Source of the DNA: Thalassovita sp.
GTDB taxonomy: Bacteria; Pseudomonadota; Alphaproteobacteria; Rhodobacterales; Rhodobacteraceae
Direction of reading: 5' to 3'
NCBI GenBank assembly: GCA_029212905.1
Contig: JARGPB010000001.1
Coordinates: 186,001-250,000, forward strand
DNA length: 64,000 nucleotides
Both the position numbers and the translations under genes were made by a program. Below, one piece after another: positions 59,114-64,000 of the stretch. Position 1 is the stretch's first letter; every line of letters starts with the position of its first letter. Under the pieces are notes generated by a model. That model did not search any database. It saw only the letters and a list, made by a program, of their open reading frames with translations, and was not told where the DNA came from.

Positions 59114-59889
59114 CCGTTAAGTCCCTTTGAATAAATACTTTTTTGCTTTTCATTCATACGGGACGTGTCCATGATCAAACAGACATCAATCGTGTTAAAC
59201 GCATGATCAATATAGGCTCCATCCCCGACAAATCCCCCCAGTCTCAGATAGGCCTTGATCAACGCTGGCACGGCCAGCATCGCTGCTTTTCGGTCCAGCA
59301 AATCGAGAGGCAACAAGTCCATCCGCGTGCCTTGCTCGGGTCGGACTGTGACGCGCAGATCCTCAGGGGCAAGATGATTAGTATGCAACATCGTTAACGG
59401 CTGCGCCAAAGCAGCAGGGTCCGTGCCATGGAAACTGGCCGCGCCAAACAGTATTTCAACTTCGTGCTCGAAAACATACGCCGCCAGAGCATTCCACAGG
59501 TGGAACATTGCCGCCCCCCCGCGATACTCTGTATGCAGGCAAGACCGGCCCAGTTCCAACAGCTTGCGCCCGGTTTGCTTCAGCGCGGTCAGGTCATATT
59601 CGTCCTCAGAGTAAAACTGCCCTGCCGCCTGAGCCTGATCATCCCGCAAGACCCGGTAGACCCCGACGATCTGCTCCGAAACATCGCCGCCGCGCGCTTT
59701 GTCCAGCAGCATCAAATGGTCAAAATAGGGGTCAAACCTGTCGATCTCCAATCTGGCAGTGTGATCGACCAAGGCCCCGCCACCGCCCAATTCATCGACG
59801 AAAACCTCGTATCGAAGCCGCTGAGCAGCGCGCAGATCCTCGGCGGATTCAGCAAGTTTTACAAGGAATTGCGGTGTGTTCTGCGTCAT
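59110..59889 (-). CDS. olsB: L-ornithine N-acyltransferase OlsB
   Basis: 259 residues of the GNAT-related acyltransferase family that includes OlsB, which transfers a 3-hydroxyacyl chain from ACP to ornithine. Characteristic stretches are RLRYEVFVDELG, RFDPYFDHLMLLD, LELGRSCLHTEYRGGAAMFHLW and FGAASFHGTDP. I chose ATG 59889 (MTQNTPQF); an earlier in-frame ATG at 59934 adds residues without a better ribosome binding site. olsB-olsA form an overlapping operon, giving the full ornithine-lipid pathway. Confidence 0.92.
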   Translation of the reverse strand: MTQNTPQFLVKLAESAEDLRAAQRLRYEVFVDELGGGGALVDHTARLEIDRFDPYFDHLMLLDKARGGDVSEQIVGVYRVLRDDQAQAAGQFYSEDEYDLTALKQTGRKLLELGRSCLHTEYRGGAAMFHLWNALAAYVFEHEVEILFGAASFHGTDPAALAQPLTMLHTNHLAPEDLRVTVRPEQGTRMDLLPLDLLDRKAAMLAVPALIKAYLRLGGFVGDGAYIDHAFNTIDVCLIMDTSRMNEKQKSIYSKGLNG

Positions 59890-60005
59890 ATGCCCTGCCC
59901 CCCAACGAGCTTTACCCGCTTTTAGGGAAGCCAAATTGGAAAATCAATATTGCGAGGCAGCACTTTACTAAACCTCAAGTTGTGTTAGCCTTTTGTTAAC
60001 TTTGG

Positions 60006-60188
60006 TCAGTCATCAAAGACAGGAACAAGAAGGACACGAGACCCGTTGATCACAACCTTGCCTGCTTCGGGAAAATTCACGGTGATTTTTCCGCGGATAT
60101 TTGACTGGACCTGCCCAACACCCCATTCGGGGCAATCGGGGTGCTGCACCCGCATACCAGGTTCAAGAAAGGCATTCAGATCATCCAT
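60006..60188 (-). CDS. DUF3553 small protein
   Basis: 60 residues, beginning MDDLNAFLEPGMRVQHPDCPEWGVGQVQ (split across its first half), then GKITVNFPEAGKVVI. This is the DUF3553 pattern, a small beta-rich fold like the CarD/UvrD-C Tudor-type modules that bind proteins or nucleic acid. Function is unknown. Its start is only 26 bases from the divergent chpT start, so their promoters must overlap each other's coding sequence. Confidence 0.85.
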   Translation of the reverse strand: MDDLNAFLEPGMRVQHPDCPEWGVGQVQSNIRGKITVNFPEAGKVVINGSRVLLVPVFDD

Positions 60189-60214
60189 TTGGGTCCACTT
60201 TCGGAGGCATGGTT

Positions 60215-60814
60215 TTGTCACACAATACCCTTGAACTCAGCGCATTGATAGGGTCGCGCATCTGTCACGACCTGATCAGCCCGATTGGCGCGATTGGCAA
60301 CGGATTGGAGCTGTTGCAAATGGGAATGCCGCCTTCCTCTGAAATGTCGCTTATTGCCGAAAGCGTTGAAAACGCCAACGCGCGGGTGCGATTTTTCCGA
60401 GTGGCGTTTGGTCGCGCGACCGCGGACCAACGCGTGAATATCAACGAAGTTGACGCGATATTGCGGGACATATCCAAAGGCGGCCGTTTTGCGATGCACT
60501 TCAGCTGCGATACAGCGCCGGATCGTCAGGGGCTGCGAGCCGCTTTCCTGGCCGCGATGTGTGTGGAAAGCGTGCTCCCCTTTGGCGGCGAGATCGCGCT
60601 GACCGTCAAAGATGGCACTTGGGTCGTTTCGGGAATTGGCCGTCGAGCACAGATTGATGAAACGCTTTGGTCTGATCTGAACAACTTGACAGCAGGCTCT
60701 GTGGATCTGAGCGCGGGTCAGGTTCAGTTTGCACTTCTCCCCGGCCTTCTGGCCGAGATGGGCCGACCGGCCGAGGCGACGTACACTGACACCTCGGCCA
60801 CGATCCGGTTTTAG
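60215..60814 (+). CDS. chpT: histidine phosphotransferase ChpT
   Basis: About 199 residues. The phospho-accepting His18 lies in SRICHDLISPIGAIGNGLELL (positions 14-34), the dimerisation helix of ChpT, followed by a degenerate HATPase-like domain that does not bind ATP. ChpT passes phosphate from CckA to CtrA and CpdR. I favour TTG 60215, which has GGAGG at the ideal distance of 7 bases; ATG 60209 is only one base from it. ctrA lies 3.6 kb away. It is convergent with proA, overlapping by 4 bases. Confidence 0.9.
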   Translation: MSHNTLELSALIGSRICHDLISPIGAIGNGLELLQMGMPPSSEMSLIAESVENANARVRFFRVAFGRATADQRVNINEVDAILRDISKGGRFAMHFSCDTAPDRQGLRAAFLAAMCVESVLPFGGEIALTVKDGTWVVSGIGRRAQIDETLWSDLNNLTAGSVDLSAGQVQFALLPGLLAEMGRPAEATYTDTSATIRF

Positions 60815-62064
60815 GGGCGCACAGCCCCATCACCATCGACCAGATATTTGAAGCTGGTCAACTGAGCCGCGCCAACCGGGCCGCGTGCATGCATTTTGCC
60901 GGTGGCGATACCAATTTCGGCGCCCATACCGAACTCGCCGCCATCGGCGAACTGGGTCGAGGCATTCCGCATCAGGATCGCGCTATCGAGCCGCTCAAAG
61001 AACCGCCCTGCCACGGCGTCATTCTCGGTGATCACACAATCAGTGTGGCTGGAACTGTACTTCCGAATATGGGCAATCGCACCATCCACATCCTCGACGA
61101 CCTTGGCGGCGATGATGCTGTCCAGGTATTCCTTACCCCAATCCTCGTCCGAGGCGGGCACCGAGCCATTCAGCCCCTCTGCCCGCACTTCGACACCCGC
61201 CTCCATCAGCGCGCGCACCAGATCGGCGCCCAGCGTGTCGGCGATATCCTTGTGAATCAGCAAACATTCCGCCGCGCCACAAATCCCTGTCCGGCGGGTC
61301 TTCGCGTTCATCACCACGTTCAGGGCCTTAACCGGGTCGGCGTCCTTGTCCACATAGATGTGAACGATGCCCTCTAGATGGGCGAATACGGGCACGCGCG
61401 CCTCGCGCTGGACCAGGCCGACCAGCCCCTTGCCGCCACGCGGCACGATCACATCCACATAGTCCGTCATCGTTAACAACGCCTGAACAGCGGCGCGATC
61501 ACGTGTCGGCACCAGCTGCACCGCGTCCTCGGGCAGGTTGGCGGCCTTCAGACCTTCGACCAGACAGGCATGGATCGCGCTGGATGAATGAAAGCTTTCC
61601 GAGCCCCCCCGCAGGATCACCGCATTGCCAGATTTCAGACAAAGCGCACCCGCATCCGCTGTCACGTTCGGACGGCTTTCATAGATCACGCCGATCACGC
61701 CCAGAGGCGTCCGTACGCGACGGATATGCAGCCCCGAGGGCATGTCCCATTCGGCCAGAACTTCGCCAACGGGGTCAGCCTGTTCAGCGACGGCGCGCAA
61801 TCCGTTCACGATGCCCATGATGCGTTCTTCGTCCAGCATCAGGCGGTCCATCATTGCGGAGCTCAGGCCTTTTTCGCGACCATAGTCCAGATCTTTGGCG
61901 TTTGCCTCGATAATTTCGCCGCGATTTTTCCAAACCGCGTCTGCCGCTGCAATCAACGCCGCGTGTTTCCGTTCTGCATTGGCAAATCCCAGCTCGGCCG
62001 AGGCGGCCTTGGCGCGCTTGCCCAGATCGTTCATCAGCGCCTGGATATCCATTTCGTCTTTCAT
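60811..62064 (-). CDS. proA: gamma-glutamyl phosphate reductase
   Basis: 417 residues of the aldehyde dehydrogenase superfamily. It reduces glutamyl phosphate to the semialdehyde in proline synthesis. Visible motifs are MPSGLHIRRVRTPLGVIGVIYESRPNV (split), the catalytic Cys in TRRTGICGAAECLLIH, and GPVGAAQLTSFKY at the end. GGAGG lies 7 bases before ATG 62064. It follows proB by 39 bases in a proB-proA operon. Confidence 0.97.
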   Translation of the reverse strand: MKDEMDIQALMNDLGKRAKAASAELGFANAERKHAALIAAADAVWKNRGEIIEANAKDLDYGREKGLSSAMMDRLMLDEERIMGIVNGLRAVAEQADPVGEVLAEWDMPSGLHIRRVRTPLGVIGVIYESRPNVTADAGALCLKSGNAVILRGGSESFHSSSAIHACLVEGLKAANLPEDAVQLVPTRDRAAVQALLTMTDYVDVIVPRGGKGLVGLVQREARVPVFAHLEGIVHIYVDKDADPVKALNVVMNAKTRRTGICGAAECLLIHKDIADTLGADLVRALMEAGVEVRAEGLNGSVPASDEDWGKEYLDSIIAAKVVEDVDGAIAHIRKYSSSHTDCVITENDAVAGRFFERLDSAILMRNASTQFADGGEFGMGAEIGIATGKMHARGPVGAAQLTSFKYLVDGDGAVRP

Positions 62065-62103
62065 CTCTGACCTCCGGTTTCCGTGTCAGTTAGTATTCTG
62101 GCG

Positions 62104-63210
62104 TCAAATCGCCATATCATCCCGATGGATCAGCGCCGCCCGGCCCGGATAGCCCAAGATCGTCTCGATCTTGGCCGAATGGTGGCCCTTGATCCGCAGG
62201 GCCTCTTCTGCCGTGTATCGGCTAAGCCCCTGCCCTAATTTGTGCCCGTCTGGGCCCAGGATGGCTACGGGATCACCGCGGCCAAAGGCTCCTGTTACAT
62301 TCTGCACGCCTGCGGGTAGCAGGCTTTTGCCTTTGCCAAGCGCTGTAACAGCACCAGCATCTACGACCACATCGCCCTTGGGTTTCATCGAGTGAATCCA
62401 ACGCTTTCGCGCCAAATGCGGATCGTCTTTTGCCAGAAACCAGGTGACATTTGCACCGTCATTTAGCGCGCTCAGCGGGCGCATGACGGACCCTTCGGTG
62501 ATCGCCATGTCACAGCCGCCCGCGTTGGCCATCTTAGCCGCCATCAGCTTGGTGATCATGCCGCCTTTGGACAGGCCGGACACACCTTCGCCTGCCATAG
62601 CTTCGATTTCTGGGGTGATCTCGTCGATCACATCATAACGCCGTGCATTGGGGTCAGTCTGCGGATTAGACGAATAGAACCCATCCACGTCCGACAGTAA
62701 GATCAACTGATCCGCGCCTACAGTCACCGCAACCTGAGCTGCCAGCCGGTCATTGTCCCCATAGCGGATTTCATCCGTGGCGACGGTGTCATTTTCATTC
62801 ACGATAGGCACGACGCCCAGCTTGACCAGGGTTTCCAGGGTGGCGCGGCTGTTCAGATACCGACGACGGTTTTCACTGTCCTCAAGTGTCACCAGAACCT
62901 GCCCGGTGGTGATACCCAAGGGCGTCAGCACCTCCTCATAGGCACGAGCCAGTCTAATCTGACCGACAGCCGCTGCGGCCTGTGTCTGCTCAAGCAAGAG
63001 ATCCTTGCCCGGCAGGCTTAGAATGCCACGCCCTAACGCGATCGACCCCGAGGACACGAGGATCACGTCCTTGCCCAGGGATTTCAGCCAGGCCACATCC
63101 TGGGCCAGCCCCTTTAGCCAATCAGCACGCAAACGTCCCGTGGTCCGATCCACCAACAAGGCCGACCCGATCTTGATGACCAAACGGTTCGCGCTGGTTA
63201 GGGACGCCAC
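62104..63210 (-). CDS. proB: glutamate 5-kinase
   Basis: 368 residues: an amino acid kinase domain (VIKIGSALLVD at the start, LVSSGSIALGRG, and the glutamate site region NENDTVATDEIRYGDND) and a C-terminal PUA domain. It catalyses the first step of proline synthesis and is normally feedback-inhibited by proline. The start is GTG 63210, with GAGG 7 bases upstream, overlapping the end of obgE by 13 bases, so obgE-proB-proA form an operon, an arrangement common in alphaproteobacteria. Confidence 0.96.
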   Translation of the reverse strand: MASLTSANRLVIKIGSALLVDRTTGRLRADWLKGLAQDVAWLKSLGKDVILVSSGSIALGRGILSLPGKDLLLEQTQAAAAVGQIRLARAYEEVLTPLGITTGQVLVTLEDSENRRRYLNSRATLETLVKLGVVPIVNENDTVATDEIRYGDNDRLAAQVAVTVGADQLILLSDVDGFYSSNPQTDPNARRYDVIDEITPEIEAMAGEGVSGLSKGGMITKLMAAKMANAGGCDMAITEGSVMRPLSALNDGANVTWFLAKDDPHLARKRWIHSMKPKGDVVVDAGAVTALGKGKSLLPAGVQNVTGAFGRGDPVAILGPDGHKLGQGLSRYTAEEALRIKGHHSAKIETILGYPGRAALIHRDDMAI

Positions 63211-64000
63211 GTCTCTTCCTCTTCATCGGATTTCTTCAGGCGCAGTCGGTTCTCGTCGATCTGAGCACGCAGGGCCCGCAACACCTGATCCACGCCTTCA
63301 CGCGACACGCCAGACATCATCATGACACGGCCGCCACATGCGACCTCCAGCTCTTCGCGGAGAAAGGCGCGCTCCTCCTCGTCCAGCGCGTCGATCTTGT
63401 TCAGCACGGTCACACGAGGTTTATCCGCCAGATCGCCGCCATACAGCTCCAACTCTTTGATGATGGTGCGATAATCTTCGATCAACGTCCCCGAGCTGCC
63501 GTCGACCAGGTGCAACAACACCGCGCAACGTTCAACATGACCCAGGAACAGATCGCCCAGACCGCGGCCCTCGCTGGCGCCTTCGATCAGGCCGGGAATG
63601 TCGGCAACAACGAATTCAACCCCATCAATACCCACAACGCCCAGATTGGGGTGCAGCGTGGTAAAGGGATAGTCAGCAATCTTCGGGCGCGCATTCGACG
63701 TGGCGGCCAAGAAGGTCGATTTGCCCGCATTGGGCATCCCCAACAGGCCCACATCCGCGATCAGTTTCAAACGCAGCCATAGGGTCCGTTCGACGCCTTC
63801 TTGGCCCGGATTGGACCGGCGCGGTGCCTGGTTGGTCGAGCTTTTGAAATGCAGGTTGCCCCAGCCGCCATTGCCGCCCTTGGCCAGCAATACGCGCTGC
63901 CCGACCTCGGTCATATCGGCAATCACGGTTTCCTGGTCTTCGTCCAGAACCTCGGTTCCGACGGGCACCCGCAGGATGATGTCGTCGCCATCCGCGCCTG
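63198..64000 (-). CDS. obgE: Obg GTPase, C-terminal part (runs off the right edge)
   Basis: The last 267 or so codons. The end of the Obg fold is visible as LLAKGGNGGWGNLHFKSSTNQAPR, then the G domain with Walker A GMPNAGKST, switch II DIPGLIEGASEGRGLG and NKIDAL, and an acidic, basic-mixed tail. ObgE is a ribosome- and stress-linked essential GTPase. The missing N-terminal part of the Obg domain lies outside the window. The stop overlaps the proB start. Confidence 0.96.
   Translation of the reverse strand, partial: GADGDDIILRVPVGTEVLDEDQETVIADMTEVGQRVLLAKGGNGGWGNLHFKSSTNQAPRRSNPGQEGVERTLWLRLKLIADVGLLGMPNAGKSTFLAATSNARPKIADYPFTTLHPNLGVVGIDGVEFVVADIPGLIEGASEGRGLGDLFLGHVERCAVLLHLVDGSSGTLIEDYRTIIKELELYGGDLADKPRVTVLNKIDALDEEERAFLREELEVACGGRVMMMSGVSREGVDQVLRALRAQIDENRLRLKKSDEEEETWRP

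Overview
The window looks like a chromosomal core segment of an alphaproteobacterium of the order Rhodobacterales (Roseobacter group). The evidence is the dusB-ntrB-ntrC-ntrY-ntrX block followed by trkA-trkH-hfq-hflX, NtrC and NtrX proteins that lack the sigma-54 contact loop, CtrA, SciP and ChpT of the CtrA phosphorelay, a fused ispDF, an olsB-olsA ornithine-lipid pair, and Rhodobacterales-type small families (DUF6477, DUF1127, DUF3553). Coding density is high and no gap exceeds about 260 bases. I saw no tRNA, rRNA, CRISPR array, insertion sequence or prophage gene.

Layout. 0-11 kb: the 5' end of guaB, an agmatinase-family ureohydrolase, a RACo-like corrinoid-protein activase, a Bcr/CflA-type exporter, icd with an operator-like dyad over its promoter, two small membrane proteins, a 3-hydroxyisobutyrate dehydrogenase relative and a membrane-anchored penicillin-acylase-family hydrolase. 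10.6-23 kb: a long minus-strand block with hflX, hfq, potassium uptake (trkH, trkA) and nitrogen control (ntrX, ntrY, ntrC, ntrB, dusB), interrupted by one plus-strand lipoprotein gene. 23-31 kb: ispDF-pgpA-cinA domain, amt, ratA-like, hpt with a translationally coupled 53-residue membrane protein, cupin-lipA, peroxiredoxin and oxyR. 31-37 kb: a VIT1-type transporter, a divergent DUF6456/DUF6477 pair, an MttB-family methyltransferase and guaA. 37-44 kb: two EamA transporters, a P-loop protein, metA, an internally deleted hydrolase pseudogene, ppk2-tetR, a beta-barrel-like protein and rplM-rpsI. 44-51 kb: a MocR-type regulator divergent from a DUF1127 gene, acyl-CoA genes, trmFO-gluQ, hisI and a NifU-like scaffold. 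51-64 kb: a 40-residue membrane protein behind a LexA-type box, recG-ligA, ctrA-sciP, mnmA, olsB-olsA, DUF3553, chpT, proA-proB and the 3' part of obgE.

Links between genes. NtrBC/NtrYX and Amt concern nitrogen supply. OxyR and the peroxiredoxin concern peroxide. SciP, CtrA and ChpT are three components of one phosphorelay within about 5 kb. The RACo-like activase and the MttB-like enzyme fit corrinoid-dependent demethylation, although they lie 30 kb apart with no corrinoid protein in the window.

The most interesting lead is the 40-codon gene at 51376-51498. It encodes a single-pass membrane protein with a good ribosome binding site, and 62 bases upstream of its start lies a GTTC-N7-GTTC element of the kind bound by alphaproteobacterial LexA. 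It could be an SOS-induced small membrane protein comparable in design to the Caulobacter division inhibitor SidA. That function is inference.
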